From positions 6,774,501 to 6,838,500 of the forward strand of contig NC_019757.1 in NCBI RefSeq assembly GCF_000317535.1: a stretch of DNA of 64,000 nt, in the 5' to 3' direction. Positions 25,348-34,292 of this stretch are shown here, in pieces (within the stretch, counting starts at the first letter, position 1; every line of letters starts with the position of its first letter). Below the pieces are notes generated by a model, which was given only the letters and a program-made list of their open reading frames with translations, was not told the DNA's origin and ran no database searches. A program made the position numbers and the translations under genes. The DNA comes from Cylindrospermum stagnale PCC 7417 (GTDB lineage Bacteria > Cyanobacteriota > Cyanobacteriia > Cyanobacteriales > Nostocaceae).

Positions 25348-25410
25348 ATAGAAGCAACCGTGTAAGAATTATTAGTGCAAGAGAAGCAACGCGCAGAGAA
25401 CGGAGATTTT

Positions 25411-25647
25411 ATGAAGAAGGAAACTAACTCTGAATTTGATGATGAACTGCGTTCTGAATATGATTTTTCTCAGTTAGAGGGAGGTGTTCGGGGTAAGTAT
25501 GTGGAACGTTACAGAGAAGGCACTAACTTAGTTTTACTAGCACCCGATGTTGCTCAGGCTTTTCCAACATCTGATGCGGTGAATGAGGCTTTAAGATTAC
25601 TAATTAGGCTTGCCAAATCTCAAGTAGAAAATGTTGAGAATATTTAA
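25411..25647 (+). CDS. Small antitoxin-like protein, conserved in cyanobacteria
   Basis: About 78 residues from ATG 25411 (CGGAGATTTT gives a ribosome-binding site). The sequence YDFSQLEGGVRGKYVERYREGTNLVLLAPDVAQAFPTSDAVNEALRLLIRLA is a pattern I associate with antitoxins or addiction-module regulators of cyanobacteria. A GTG 12 codons upstream is less likely. No toxin partner gene follows; the next gene is on the opposite strand. Confidence 0.7.
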   Translation: MKKETNSEFDDELRSEYDFSQLEGGVRGKYVERYREGTNLVLLAPDVAQAFPTSDAVNEALRLLIRLAKSQVENVENI

Positions 25648-25714
25648 GCATCACTCTTTTTATGGAAAATGGAAAAAGAGCGATCGCTATTTATGCTTAT
25701 TGTATATATTTTAA

Positions 25715-27154
25715 CTAAGAAATTCCCCGACGAAATTCTCTAATCGCTTCTAGGGGTGAAGATAACAAAAGACAACGATTCAATAAAGATAAATCTAAAT
25801 CTGGTAGCAACTCGCTTTGAACAACTTTCTCATATTCTTGTTCTCGTAAGCAGTAAACCTCAAGAGTTCCATCTTCCCAAAACCAAACTTCCGGGACTTG
25901 CATTAATTTGTACTTTTGTAACTTGATGGGACTACCGCTAGTAATAACCACTTCAATACATAAATCTGGTCTAGGTTTATCTGTTTCAAAGCAATAAGAT
26001 AAGTCTGCTTGATAATCCCCACGATTCTTGATGTTAATAGCCGCATTTAAATCTCTACACAAGCTTGTATAACATACAGGGCAATTGTGCATCCTTTGAG
26101 ATAGCGGTTTTTTAACCTTGTGACCGCAACTAGAACATTCTTGACTAGTGCCATTTGGATTTACAGCTATTACTTTCAAACCAGCATTTTCGGCTTTGTT
26201 TGAAAGTATACTCATAAACTGTCCCCATCCGGCATCATTAATACTTTTAGCCAGTCTTGTTTGAGCGAGTCCCTTTATATTCAACTTTTCAACAGCTACA
26301 ACAGCATACTTTTTGAGTAGAGCATTTGCAGTTTTGAAGTGAAAATCTTTGCGGGTATCAGACACCTTCTTATGTTGAATACCCAGCTTTTTAATAGCTT
26401 TTTTACGACGATTAGAACCTTTCTTTCTGCGAGAAACACGACGCTGTGCTGATTTTAATTTACCTTCAGATGAACGTAAATATCTAGGCGCTGCAATTCT
26501 ATCATTATCAGATGTAACAATAAAATCAATCAGACCAACATCAATCCCAACAATATTCACATCATTGAAATCAGGCTTAATAGTCGGAACTGCCTTATCC
26601 TCAAGACTTAGAGTGACATAATACCCGTCCGCTTTTTTGGTGACAGACACGGTTTTAATATCAAATCTATCGGGTATTTGACGATGAACAATTACTTTTA
26701 CATCACCTATTTTTGATAACCTAATCTTACTATTTACAAAATGATGTTGCTTAAACTGTGGGAAAGTAAATGTTTTGTATTGACCAATCCCTTTAAATCT
26801 AGGTCTACCGGACTTCTTGCCATTGACATCACCTTTGAGCCATCTATCAAAAGTTATTTCAACTTTTTTAGGCACTTCCTGTAATACTTGAGAATGAATA
26901 TTTTTGTACCAGGGTCTGTCTAATTTTAATTGAGTTAAAGATGCTTTTTGGCTGTAATAATTAGGCTTGTCTTTTAGCTCCGGTAAGTAGCAAATCAAAG
27001 AACATCTATCAACTGAAGAACGGTTCTGTTCATACCAGTCAAACCGTTGAGCAAGCAAATAATTGTATTGACAACGCAACATTTCTAGCGTTTTATCAAT
27101 CTTTTCTGCTTGTTCTTTAGTTGGCTTAATCTTGTACTGGTATGAAGTTCGCAT
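25715..27154 (-). CDS. tnpB: TnpB nuclease fused in frame to a Uma2-family C-terminus
   Basis: 479 residues. Residues 1-379 are an IS200/IS605-type TnpB: N-terminal MRTSYQYKIKPTKEQAEKI, RuvC Asp in VGIDVGLIDF, Glu in VAVEKLNIKGL, zinc finger CSSCGHKV ... CPVCYTSLC, and Asp in CRDLNAAINI; all catalytic positions are present. After NRG (nt about 26017) the frame runs on into about 100 residues (SYCFETDKPRPDLCIEVV ... KYKLMQVPEVWFWEDG) that are the C-terminal half of a Uma2-family protein. The stop codon of tnpB and the usual right end are absent. This is a chimera from insertion into a Uma2 gene; nuclease activity is uncertain. Confidence 0.85.
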   Translation of the reverse strand: MRTSYQYKIKPTKEQAEKIDKTLEMLRCQYNYLLAQRFDWYEQNRSSVDRCSLICYLPELKDKPNYYSQKASLTQLKLDRPWYKNIHSQVLQEVPKKVEITFDRWLKGDVNGKKSGRPRFKGIGQYKTFTFPQFKQHHFVNSKIRLSKIGDVKVIVHRQIPDRFDIKTVSVTKKADGYYVTLSLEDKAVPTIKPDFNDVNIVGIDVGLIDFIVTSDNDRIAAPRYLRSSEGKLKSAQRRVSRRKKGSNRRKKAIKKLGIQHKKVSDTRKDFHFKTANALLKKYAVVAVEKLNIKGLAQTRLAKSINDAGWGQFMSILSNKAENAGLKVIAVNPNGTSQECSSCGHKVKKPLSQRMHNCPVCYTSLCRDLNAAINIKNRGDYQADLSYCFETDKPRPDLCIEVVITSGSPIKLQKYKLMQVPEVWFWEDGTLEVYCLREQEYEKVVQSELLPDLDLSLLNRCLLLSSPLEAIREFRRGIS

Positions 27155-27480
27155 TTGTTTTACCTCCTTAGGAAGTATATTAACATAAAGTACGTCTATT
27201 GGGTGGATGATATGAAAGATTGCAGGATTAGTTTAAGGGTATCGGCAAGAAGGATGCAAAAATTTAGAGAATATGCTGTAGAAAAAGACAAGACGCTGAC
27301 TCAGTTAATTGAAGAGTATATTGACAGTCTGCCAGTGGTTAAAGAAATAAAATAAATATTTTGGTAAAAACTCAACTATCATCTTTATTTGTTACTGCTA
27401 CGCAGAAAAGCAATCAAGATGATGTTTCGTTTTTACCTCGCATTCATCCCACGCTCCTAAGAGTGAGACGTGGGGCTTCT
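26018..27480 (-). mobile_element. IS200/IS605-group TnpB element without TnpA
   Basis: Contains tnpB, and on the opposite strand a small ribbon-helix-helix gene. A hairpin at 27448-27474 (CCCACG ... CGTGGG around CTCCTAAGAG) is the typical subterminal palindrome of these elements; a second small inverted repeat (ATCATCTT / AAGATGAT) lies at about 27379-27424. No tnpA transposase is present, so movement would need help in trans. Boundaries are approximate, inferred from where Uma2 sequence resumes on both sides. The end downstream of tnpB shows no hairpin. Confidence 0.75.
27212..27355 (+). CDS. Small ribbon-helix-helix-like protein carried by the element
   Basis: 47 residues from ATG 27212. 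MKDCRISLRVSARRMQKFREYAVEKDKTLTQLIEEYIDSLP has the short strand plus two-helix pattern of CopG/Arc-type DNA-binding proteins. It is divergent from tnpB, 57 bp away, and is probably an element-borne regulator. The frame is open further upstream to 27155, but that start overlaps the tnpB 5' region and is less likely. Confidence 0.65.
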   Translation: MKDCRISLRVSARRMQKFREYAVEKDKTLTQLIEEYIDSLPVVKEIK

Positions 27481-27578
27481 GCTGTTTCAGCTAAAACTTG
27501 AGTCATAACCCTCTCCTCAATATTAAAATCCGCGTACCTCTGCGCTTCCCTTAGCGCCCCTCTGCGTTTAAAAAACTC

Positions 27579-28688
27579 TTAAGTCAAAACCAAATTATCC
27601 CGGTGAACTACAGTTTCTGCACCCGCATAACCCAAAATTGTGGAAATATCCCGTGAATGACATCCGCGGATTTTTTGCAGTTCTTCGCTGCTGTAGTTCA
27701 CAAGTCCTCTAGCAATTTCGCTACCGGTGCGATCGCACAATTGCACAGCTGCTTGGGTATCAAACTCCCCTTCTACCGTCTGAATTCCCGCAGCTAACAA
27801 GGATTTTCCCGCTTGCAAAATGGCGTTTAATGCACCTTCATCTAAATATAATTTACCCGCAGGCACTAAACCATAAGCTATCCAGCGTTTTCGGGCTGAA
27901 GTTGGTTCTGGTTGCGGTTCAAAATGAGTTCCTATCGGTTCCCCTTGGATAATTTTCTGAATGTTGCGGGGAAAACGCCCTTGAGTAATTACAGTTCGCA
28001 CTCCAGCGGCGATCGCAATTCTAGCTGCGGAAATTTTGGTCACCATCCCCCCTGTACCCCACCCAGAACCCTGTCCACCTGTTTGGATCTGTAACTCTGC
28101 CAACTCCTTCATACTACTTACCAAAGCGATGGGACGGGCATCTGGTACAGAACGGGGATCAGCCGAATACAATCGATCAACGTCGGTGAGCAAAAATAGC
28201 CAATCTGCTTCTACTAAGCTAGCAACCAATGCTGAAAGGGTGTCATTATCGCCAAATTTTAATTCCTCCACAGCCACCGTATCATTCTCGTTGACTACGG
28301 GTATCACCCCTAGCCCCAACAGTTCCTGAAAGGTGTTATAAGCATTAAGATAGCGGCTGCGTTGCACTAAGTCGGCGCGAGTCAGCAACACTTGAGCTAT
28401 CGGTTGTTGAAGGATGCTGAATAAATCATCGTAAACGCGCATTAGCCTGCCTTGTCCGACTGCTGCCACTGCCTGTTTGAGTGCGATCGCTTTAGGACGT
28501 TCGGTTAAGCCCAGCCGCGCACAGCCCACCCCGACAGCGCCAGAAGAAACCAAAATCACGCGATGACCTTCGCTTCTTAAGTAGCACAGAGTTTCCGTTA
28601 AAGTGGCAATGGTGGAAAGGGCTAACTGTCCCGTTTCTGGTTGGGTAAGGCTAGAAGTGCCAATTTTGACAACAATCGTTTTAGTCAT
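27579..28688 (-). CDS. proB: Glutamate 5-kinase
   Basis: First enzyme of proline synthesis: phosphorylates L-glutamate gamma-carboxyl with ATP. Residues 1-260 are the amino-acid kinase domain ([67 protein letters not shown]), followed by a C-terminal PUA domain (about residues 275-369). Length 369 aa is normal. The start ATG (MTKTIVV) is formed by the last unit of a long heptamer array. Inhibition by proline is usual for the family. Confidence 0.96.
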   Translation of the reverse strand: MTKTIVVKIGTSSLTQPETGQLALSTIATLTETLCYLRSEGHRVILVSSGAVGVGCARLGLTERPKAIALKQAVAAVGQGRLMRVYDDLFSILQQPIAQVLLTRADLVQRSRYLNAYNTFQELLGLGVIPVVNENDTVAVEELKFGDNDTLSALVASLVEADWLFLLTDVDRLYSADPRSVPDARPIALVSSMKELAELQIQTGGQGSGWGTGGMVTKISAARIAIAAGVRTVITQGRFPRNIQKIIQGEPIGTHFEPQPEPTSARKRWIAYGLVPAGKLYLDEGALNAILQAGKSLLAAGIQTVEGEFDTQAAVQLCDRTGSEIARGLVNYSSEELQKIRGCHSRDISTILGYAGAETVVHRDNLVLT

Positions 28689-28962
28689 TGGTCATTAGTC
28701 ATTGGTCATTAGTCATTGGTCATTAGTCATTGGTCATTAGTCATTGGTCATTAGTCATTGGTCATTAGTCATTGGTCATTAGTCATTGGTCATTAGTCAT
28801 TGGTCATTGGTCATTGGTCATTAGTCATTGGTCATTAGTCATTGGTCATTAGTCATTAGTCATTGGTCATTGGTCATTGGTCATTGGTCATTAGTCATTG
28901 GTCATTAGTCATTGGTCATTAGTCATTGGTCATTAGTCATTAGTCATTGGTCATTAGTCATT
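28682..28962. repeat. Long TCATTAG/TCATTGG heptamer array
   Basis: About 40 consecutive 7-bp units, mixing TCATTAG and TCATTGG, immediately upstream of proB and continuing into its start codon. It is the longest such array in the window. Read on the gene strand, each unit gives AATGACT or AATGACC, so it contains an ATG every 7 bp. Confidence 0.95.
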
Positions 28963-29166
28963 ATCAATCATTGACAAATGACACAAAATTGTAAAGCGCC
29001 AATCCCTCTATAGTGAAGGCTGACGCTTTACGGGGTTATATTTATCTGTTATCGGCTAGGGTCTTTTTTGGCTGACCCCGATGTTATCGATGTTTATCAT
29101 CTCCGATTTTTGCATTCTCCAAAGATTTCTTAAGGATTTCTTTAGATTTACTTTCCTGATAGTTTT
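28963..29166. other. Intergenic between heptamer array and yqeG
   Basis: Together with the heptamer array this forms a 478-bp gap without a gene. It holds the yqeG terminator-like hairpin (28991-29031). Nothing else was recognised. Confidence 0.4.
28991..29031 (-). terminator. Hairpin terminator downstream of yqeG
   Basis: Arms GTAAAGCGTC and GGCGCTTTAC (minus strand) pair almost perfectly around a loop of about 20 bases, followed by AATTTTGTG. The T-run is imperfect, so this could instead be a dispersed palindrome. Confidence 0.5.
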
Positions 29167-29712
29167 TCAGTCTTTGTGGATTTTTTTGTGCTTAGAAGTA
29201 ATCGAGGCTCCCAATATTTCCGATACCCAGACTTCAAAGTTGCGGATTGGATGAGAGCGGAGGGCGGTATCGGGATGGATAATGGGTTCCACCAAAATGG
29301 TAAACATCCCCAGGCGATTACCCGCTAAAACATCGGTAAATAAGCGATCGCCTACCATACCCACTTGATGCTTAGGTATATCCATCCCTCGGAGTGCGGC
29401 TCTGATTTTGCGGCGTGAAGGCTTGGCTGCACCCAAGTAATAAGGTAGGTTGAGAGAGCGGGCGATTCCACCGATTCGGGCTTCACTCAGGTTGTTGCTG
29501 ACCAAGCAGAGTGCAGTATTGGCGCGAATTTGTTCTACCCACTGTCGTAGCTCAACGGAAGCCATCCCGACGGAAATCGGTACCAAAGTTTCATCTACAT
29601 CCAACACCAACCCTTTCAACCCGTACTGTTGGATAATATTTGGTGTCAGAGTCAACACTGAACCTGACAAAATTAAGTCAGGCTGTAAAAGATTGTTCCA
29701 GGTCATAGTCAA
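29167..29712 (-). CDS. YqeG-family HAD phosphatase
   Basis: 181 residues, HAD-superfamily IIIA. Motif I LVLDVDETLVPI (DxD-T), motif II LVSNN, the Lys-containing AAKPSRRKIRAAL, and motif III MVGDRLFTDVLAGNRLGM are all present. In other bacteria and plastids members are phosphatidylglycerophosphate phosphatases or of unknown substrate; the substrate here is not known. ATG 29712 (MTMTWNNLL) or 29706. Confidence 0.9.
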   Translation of the reverse strand: MTMTWNNLLQPDLILSGSVLTLTPNIIQQYGLKGLVLDVDETLVPISVGMASVELRQWVEQIRANTALCLVSNNLSEARIGGIARSLNLPYYLGAAKPSRRKIRAALRGMDIPKHQVGMVGDRLFTDVLAGNRLGMFTILVEPIIHPDTALRSHPIRNFEVWVSEILGASITSKHKKIHKD

Positions 29713-29879
29713 GATTCAAGCGTCAGATCAACAAGCATAACCTGGAGATTTACCCCCAGGTAAGAATGAGGCGTTAAGAGTTAAAACTCATAAATGCATA
29801 ACTCATAACTATTAAAAATTAAAAATTTACAATTAAAAATTTCGGTTTTTAATTCTTAGTTTTTAATTTTCCATTCTGA

Positions 29880-30452
29880 TTACTCAACTTGATTAAACAG
29901 ATGCTCTTCTAATAGCGGTTGAACTTGACGAAACTCTTCTGGAGAGAGCAATTCAGGCTTACCCGTTTTGGTGATCCGGGCAAAAAACAGCAGTGGATCG
30001 AGGGGTGTATAAATTGCGTACTCTTGCTCTTGATGATAAAAGCTAGCGAGTAGCTGTAGTTGCTCTGGCTCTAAATCTTCCTCTTCGTCTTCGATTTCTA
30101 AGGTAAAGAGTTCCGACTCTTCGACAGGGGGTAACTCACCCGCTACCGTCAGAGCATAGGCGGTATTCTTAACTATCAGGTTCTGTTCAGCGAGAACTGC
30201 TTGGGCAGTGGCAAAAATTTCGTCAATTGTGGCATCATCTTCAACGAGAATGGCTTCTTCATCATCGCCTTCACCTTGCCAAGCAAAGATTTCAACAGGT
30301 GAGTCAACAGGAAGAAGCAAAACATATTCTTGCCCATTGACTGAGAGCGAATGCTCAATGTAACATTCGAGCGATCGCTCTTTGTCATCTGTCAGAGTGA
30401 TGGAACCCGCCTGAGCGTGATCATTTTCTTCGGGAAATTCAGAGGAAAACAT
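29880..30452 (-). CDS. DUF3727 domain protein
   Basis: 190 residues, very acidic. The N-terminal half (ITLTDDKERSLECYIEHSLSVNGQEYVLLLPVD) looks like DUF1292, and the C-terminal half (LLASFYHQEQEYAIYTPLDPLLFFARI) is DUF3727, a pairing conserved in cyanobacteria and plastid-bearing plants. Function is not known to me. ATG 30452. It lies between yqeG and ruvX on the same strand, in a gene order that looks like a conserved cyanobacterial housekeeping cluster. Confidence 0.85.
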   Translation of the reverse strand: MFSSEFPEENDHAQAGSITLTDDKERSLECYIEHSLSVNGQEYVLLLPVDSPVEIFAWQGEGDDEEAILVEDDATIDEIFATAQAVLAEQNLIVKNTAYALTVAGELPPVEESELFTLEIEDEEEDLEPEQLQLLASFYHQEQEYAIYTPLDPLLFFARITKTGKPELLSPEEFRQVQPLLEEHLFNQVE

Positions 30453-30702
30453 AACCGAGTTATCGAACTTTAATAAATATTAGCAACTGAGTAAATCGCT
30501 TAACTGTTTAATGACAGTGGATGTCAACCAAAAAGCTGGCGACGTAGATACAACAGTTGAGTAATAGCTTTCAGAATATCATGGTGACATCTCCATACAC
30601 TAAATCGGAGTATCGATTATAGTGTGGTAGGCTTCCCAAATTCACAGATGGGCATCAACTGCCGTTATAGTGGGGGACTTACGGCGGAGTAATTAAAAGG
30701 TA

Positions 30703-31179
30703 TCAATCCTGAACATCTGCCACTGATTTGCTAGAGGCAGCTCGCCGAGTATCTAACCATTGTTGCAAAATCAAAGCAGCTGCTTTGCGGTCAATTAAAC
30801 CTTTATTACGTGACGGGGAGCGGTTTTCAGCAATTAGTAGTTGTTCTGCTTGAAAGGAAGTTAATCGCTCATCCACATACTCTACAGGCAGTTTAAGAGC
30901 TTGAGCTAGTCTGGTGGCAAATTTCTGAACATAACGCGCCTGAAAGCCCAAGGAGCCATCCATTGAGTATGGTAGACCAACAACTAGAACTTGCACTTGG
31001 CGATCGCGCACTATTTGTTGAAACTGCTCCACATCTTGGTTAAGAGACCTGCGTTCGATTGTGGTGATGCCAGTGGCAATCAATCCAGTACCATCGCACC
31101 CTGCCACGCCAATGCGCTTGCTACCCACGTCCAAGCCCAAAGCCGAGATCAAAGACTTTGGTTGCGGCTGATAACTCAC
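30703..31179 (-). CDS. ruvX: RuvX/YqgF-family RNase H-fold nuclease
   Basis: 158 residues. The RNase H-like fold is shown by ALGLDVGSKRIGVAGCD (first catalytic Asp), LVVGLPYSMDG, VEYVDERLTSFQAEQLL, and IDRKAAALILQQWLD (last acidic residue). YqgF proteins are implicated in Holliday-junction resolution and in 16S rRNA 5'-end maturation. Its start directly abuts the stop of the upstream GNAT gene (0-bp gap), so the two are translationally coupled. Confidence 0.93.
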   Translation of the reverse strand: MSYQPQPKSLISALGLDVGSKRIGVAGCDGTGLIATGITTIERRSLNQDVEQFQQIVRDRQVQVLVVGLPYSMDGSLGFQARYVQKFATRLAQALKLPVEYVDERLTSFQAEQLLIAENRSPSRNKGLIDRKAAALILQQWLDTRRAASSKSVADVQD

Positions 31180-32421
31180 CTATTGCTGCTCCTGCTGTGC
31201 ATCTGCTGACTCAGGCGCCAGAGGTGCGTCTATGTTAAAGTTTGGGCTGCTAAAAGGAACAGGTTCTGGCCTGTTTGGCACTGGTCTGTCTAACTTTGGC
31301 TGCTGCTTTTGTTGTACCCATGACATCCCACCGGGGATAGGTTTTCTTGCCGGTTGCAGACCTTGCAGCACCTCAGTCCACTGAATTCCTTCTAAGGAGA
31401 CAAATTTAGACTCCCTCAGCTTGTGCCAAACTGAGCGCGACATGATCAAGGTATGTTCTCTGCGATTTGCCCCGATTTGCTCTAAATACTCTTCTCGCTC
31501 TGGTTGATAGTCTGAAGAAGCTAATTGCAACCCTTGCTGAGGAAAATCTTGGGCGATGCGAGCCAGTTGGGACAGTAATTCTGGATACAGCCAAGTGTAA
31601 GCTGGGTGAACCGTCAGCGTTGCTACGTGGGGAGCTTCACCCTTGCGAGCCAGTTGCACCTGAAAATAGCCGATCGCTGCTTTGCGCTGGGGTTCAAACA
31701 CATAGCCACTGACTACTTCGGTTTTGCTCATCCACTGTCTGACAGCATCTGTTAAAACGCCGAATAAACTGGTTTTAAAGTCGCGCGTGTTGCGGTCAAA
31801 CACCTGACGCACCAAAGGCGGCATTGATGCCGTATCTAATTGATATAGCAATTGGGCATCGGCGTTACTCACTGGTAGGAGGTTGGGTAAGTCTGGCTCT
31901 GCTTGTGCCAATTCAGCTAGCAACTCTGGGCCAATTTCCCAGTATGTCATTTCTGCCAGCCGCTGAAATCCATTTTGGCGATAGAGTGCCAGCGCCTCCA
32001 TATCATTGACATTAACTTCCAGTACCCAAGTGCGTGCTTCCAAAATCGATTCAAAACAATGGCGCAAAAGTTGCGAGCCAATTCCTTGCTTATCAGCAGC
32101 ACGATCGAGCATCACCTGATCAATCCGCCAAGTGCTTCGTGTCCGGTTAAACGGTGACACTTGAATCATTCCTAGAAGCATCCGCCCTTGCTCTGCTACA
32201 TAGCTACAGAATCGATACTTTAGCGGGTTGGGGAACCAACTCAAACATTTGAGTAACCCGTACCAGCTACGCAGCCATTGCATTTGGTGCATGGCAAAGA
32301 AAGCTCCCTTGTCTGAGCGGGCTGCGAATGACTCTTGAGTTAGGCGTTCAATGCCATCCAAATCCCGGTATTGGACTGGTCGGACGACGACGCTGAGATT
32401 TCGAGGAAGTAGTGAAGTCAT
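31180..32421 (-). CDS. GNAT-family N-acetyltransferase
   Basis: 413 residues. The N-terminal half (about 10-155) is a GNAT domain: VVRPVQYRDLDGIERLTQESF, VSPFNRTRSTWRIDQVMLDRAADKQGIGSQLL (acetyl-CoA loop Q..G.GS.LL), VLEVNVNDMEALALYRQNGFQ. The second half (about 190-320) is less conserved and the last 60 residues are Pro/Gln-rich and probably disordered. The substrate is unknown. Overlap-free coupling to ruvX downstream. ATG 32421. Confidence 0.85.
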   Translation of the reverse strand: MTSLLPRNLSVVVRPVQYRDLDGIERLTQESFAARSDKGAFFAMHQMQWLRSWYGLLKCLSWFPNPLKYRFCSYVAEQGRMLLGMIQVSPFNRTRSTWRIDQVMLDRAADKQGIGSQLLRHCFESILEARTWVLEVNVNDMEALALYRQNGFQRLAEMTYWEIGPELLAELAQAEPDLPNLLPVSNADAQLLYQLDTASMPPLVRQVFDRNTRDFKTSLFGVLTDAVRQWMSKTEVVSGYVFEPQRKAAIGYFQVQLARKGEAPHVATLTVHPAYTWLYPELLSQLARIAQDFPQQGLQLASSDYQPEREEYLEQIGANRREHTLIMSRSVWHKLRESKFVSLEGIQWTEVLQGLQPARKPIPGGMSWVQQKQQPKLDRPVPNRPEPVPFSSPNFNIDAPLAPESADAQQEQQ

Positions 32422-32643
32422 TTTGATTCAAGCCGCCATTTAGCCTTTACTAATTGCTCTTGGTGAGGTAGTGCTGCAATAATCTTAACGGCTTTCCGCT
32501 CCTGGCTATTGCTCCAAAAGAGTGATTTTCTTAACTTAATACTTAAAAAAACAGAAAAAGCAGAAGCTTGTGAGCACGCCCTTGGCGTTACCCTGACAAG
32601 TTCTGCCTTCATTTTATGGGAATTTGGTGGAAAATTCTGTATA

Positions 32644-32850
32644 CTATAGCCCTTGTCGAGAAACTAGCTTTTCAAAGTTGGCTTGGGTTTGATGGAGTAA
32701 TTGCTGGCGACTGTCTTGCACTGTTTGCTGTAGGGTTGGAACCAGATTGCGAGCTTGCAGGGTCATGTGCAGCTGTAGGTGGGCTACGTATTCACTAAAA
32801 TCTTCATGCTCTACAACTGCGCCCGTTAGTAAATTGGATTCCATTGCCAC
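32644..32850 (-). CDS. Small protein of unknown function
   Basis: 68 residues. I choose GTG at 32850 because AAGGAG lies 7 bases upstream of it; ATG 32844 (MESNLL) is the alternative. The sequence (TGAVVEHEDFSEYVAHLQLHMTLQARNL ... RQQLLHQTQANFEKLVSRQG) is mostly helical and amphipathic, with no motif I know. The good ribosome-binding site and biased composition favour a real gene. Confidence 0.5.
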   Translation of the reverse strand: MAMESNLLTGAVVEHEDFSEYVAHLQLHMTLQARNLVPTLQQTVQDSRQQLLHQTQANFEKLVSRQGL

Positions 32851-32954
32851 TTTAATTCTCCTTATGATGAGTTTTGCGCCGTTTCTTGACATCATCAAAA
32901 CTTATCACGTTGTTTTACCTAGCTTGTTAATTCGCAATGAAGTTTAACGGTTGT

Positions 32955-33443
32955 TTAAGCTAAAATTTTTTTGGCAGTAGCGATCGCACTTTCCCAGCTA
33001 TCGGCAACATAAACATGATCTGGCATCAGCTTTTGGAAGAAAGCCCGGCTTTGGGCGTCGTCAGTCCATAAAATTACCTGCTTATCCGCTTTCAAGGCCA
33101 GGGCAATTTCTGAGGCTGTACCGGCACCCATACCACAGGCAATCACTACATCACTGGTGAGAACATTAATATTATTGCGGGCATTGCCCATATCGGTAAA
33201 AATTGCTATATCAACTGCTTCAGAGATACTATTACTCTTTTCGGTAGGAAGAATCCCAAGAGTTAAACCGTTGGCAGATTTTGCCCCTTTGCTTGCTGCA
33301 TCCATCACCCCGACATTTCTACCACCAGTGAGCAAAATCCATCCTTCTAGGGCGATGCGTTTACCTAGTTGATATGCATTATGCAAATCTGTTTCTGTGG
33401 CTTTCTCTCCAGGCCCCATTACGCCAATAATGATTTTTCTCAT
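32955..33443 (-). CDS. TIGR00725 / SLOG-family nucleotide-binding protein
   Basis: 162 residues from ATG 33443 (MRKIIIGVMGPG). A Rossmann-like SLOG fold is shown by the Gly-rich start, LTGGRNVGVMDAASKGAKSANG (phosphate-binding motif GGR..G.M) and IACGMGAGTASEIALAL. Related LOG proteins hydrolyse cytokinin-type nucleotides, but the function of this subfamily is not established. The frame extends upstream to 33476, overlapping the neighbouring gene; the internal ATG gives the family N-terminus. Confidence 0.85.
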   Translation of the reverse strand: MRKIIIGVMGPGEKATETDLHNAYQLGKRIALEGWILLTGGRNVGVMDAASKGAKSANGLTLGILPTEKSNSISEAVDIAIFTDMGNARNNINVLTSDVVIACGMGAGTASEIALALKADKQVILWTDDAQSRAFFQKLMPDHVYVADSWESAIATAKKILA

Positions 33444-33457
33444 GGTTTTGCATCTAT

Positions 33458-34036
33458 CTACCACTTTTCCGCCCAATAGACGATTTCCGAGGCTGAACTA
33501 TCAATTGCTACACCATAGCTATCACCATGATTCCACTTAAAGCCTGGAGTGCCTCGATTTTTGGCATTCAATACCAATATTTCATAGGTGACTGGAAAGG
33601 ATTCATTAGCAGAATTGCTAGTATAAAAAAAGGTTGTCGGCACACCATTGGGTTGGTTGCTATGGTCGTTTGTGTCACCACCTCTATATTGATGCTGAGA
33701 AATATTTCTGTAGTGAGAAAGTAAGTTCTGAATCTTTTCTGGTGATTGTTTTAGGCGAATTTGGAAAAAACTGCTTGCTTGCATTAAGCCAGGAGAGTAA
33801 GCAAGATGTACACCTTGAGCATCAGCAGGAATACCTGAGGGAAAATGCTTGATTTCGTGGATATCAGACCACAGTTTAGTCCGAATTTCTCGATAGCGTG
33901 ATTTATCAGTGATTATTTGCGTTTCACCTGCACGGCTAAAAGTATTTCTGAACAAAAAACTTCCGGCAACTATACCCATGCTGCCAAGGGAAAATAAAAT
34001 TATCGTGGCGATTTTGACAAGATAAGATTGCTTCAT
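33458..34036 (-). CDS. Membrane-anchored or secreted protein of unknown function
   Basis: 192 residues. An N-terminal hydrophobic helix (VKIATIILFSLGSMGIVAGSFLF) after MKQSY suggests a signal anchor. The extracytoplasmic part contains FPSGIPADAQGVHLAYSPGLMQASSFFQIRLKQSPEKIQNLLSHYR, and ends EIVYWAEKW. I do not recognise the family. Its end overlaps the upstream extension of the TIGR00725 frame, with the real start of that gene 15 bp downstream, so they may be cotranscribed. Confidence 0.7.
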   Translation of the reverse strand: MKQSYLVKIATIILFSLGSMGIVAGSFLFRNTFSRAGETQIITDKSRYREIRTKLWSDIHEIKHFPSGIPADAQGVHLAYSPGLMQASSFFQIRLKQSPEKIQNLLSHYRNISQHQYRGGDTNDHSNQPNGVPTTFFYTSNSANESFPVTYEILVLNAKNRGTPGFKWNHGDSYGVAIDSSASEIVYWAEKW

Positions 34037-34292
34037 CGAGTTGGGTACGTCTAAATTTTATAGGCATATACCCAATTACCCAACCGTCATAATATTTCGG
34101 AAAAGTTTGCGGATTATTTATAAATCTGGCTAATTTATAAAATTAGCGTGAAGGCAGTCAATAGTTACCTAGTCAAAAACCGCAAATTGACATCTACTCT
34201 AGTGCTTCCTAATCTGAAACGGTACAAATTGATCTGTGGTTAAATCTTAGAGTACCTCACTTAACTAAGAAATGCGATGAAAAACGAAAAAC

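Larger units (their letters stand above)
25715..27506 (-). pseudogene. Uma2-family gene interrupted by the TnpB element
   Basis: The start ATG at 27506 (MTQVLAETA, a typical Uma2 N-terminus) lies just outside the TnpB element, and the Uma2 C-terminal half (about 100 residues ending EFRRGIS) lies at the other side (25715-26017). Roughly 90-110 residues between them appear to be missing, so the insertion was accompanied by loss of target sequence, or the element replaced it. The N-terminal piece runs into the element and stops after 20 codons. Confidence 0.7.

Noticed and set aside
25221-25374. Possible tRNA or small RNA in the hairpin cluster after lysS
   Set aside because: The nested palindromes do not form a cloverleaf, and the arms match a dispersed-repeat pattern.
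32418-32612. Minus-strand open frame overlapping the GNAT start
   Set aside because: No ribosome-binding site, no recognisable domain and an overlap with the GNAT start; the composition looks like chance.
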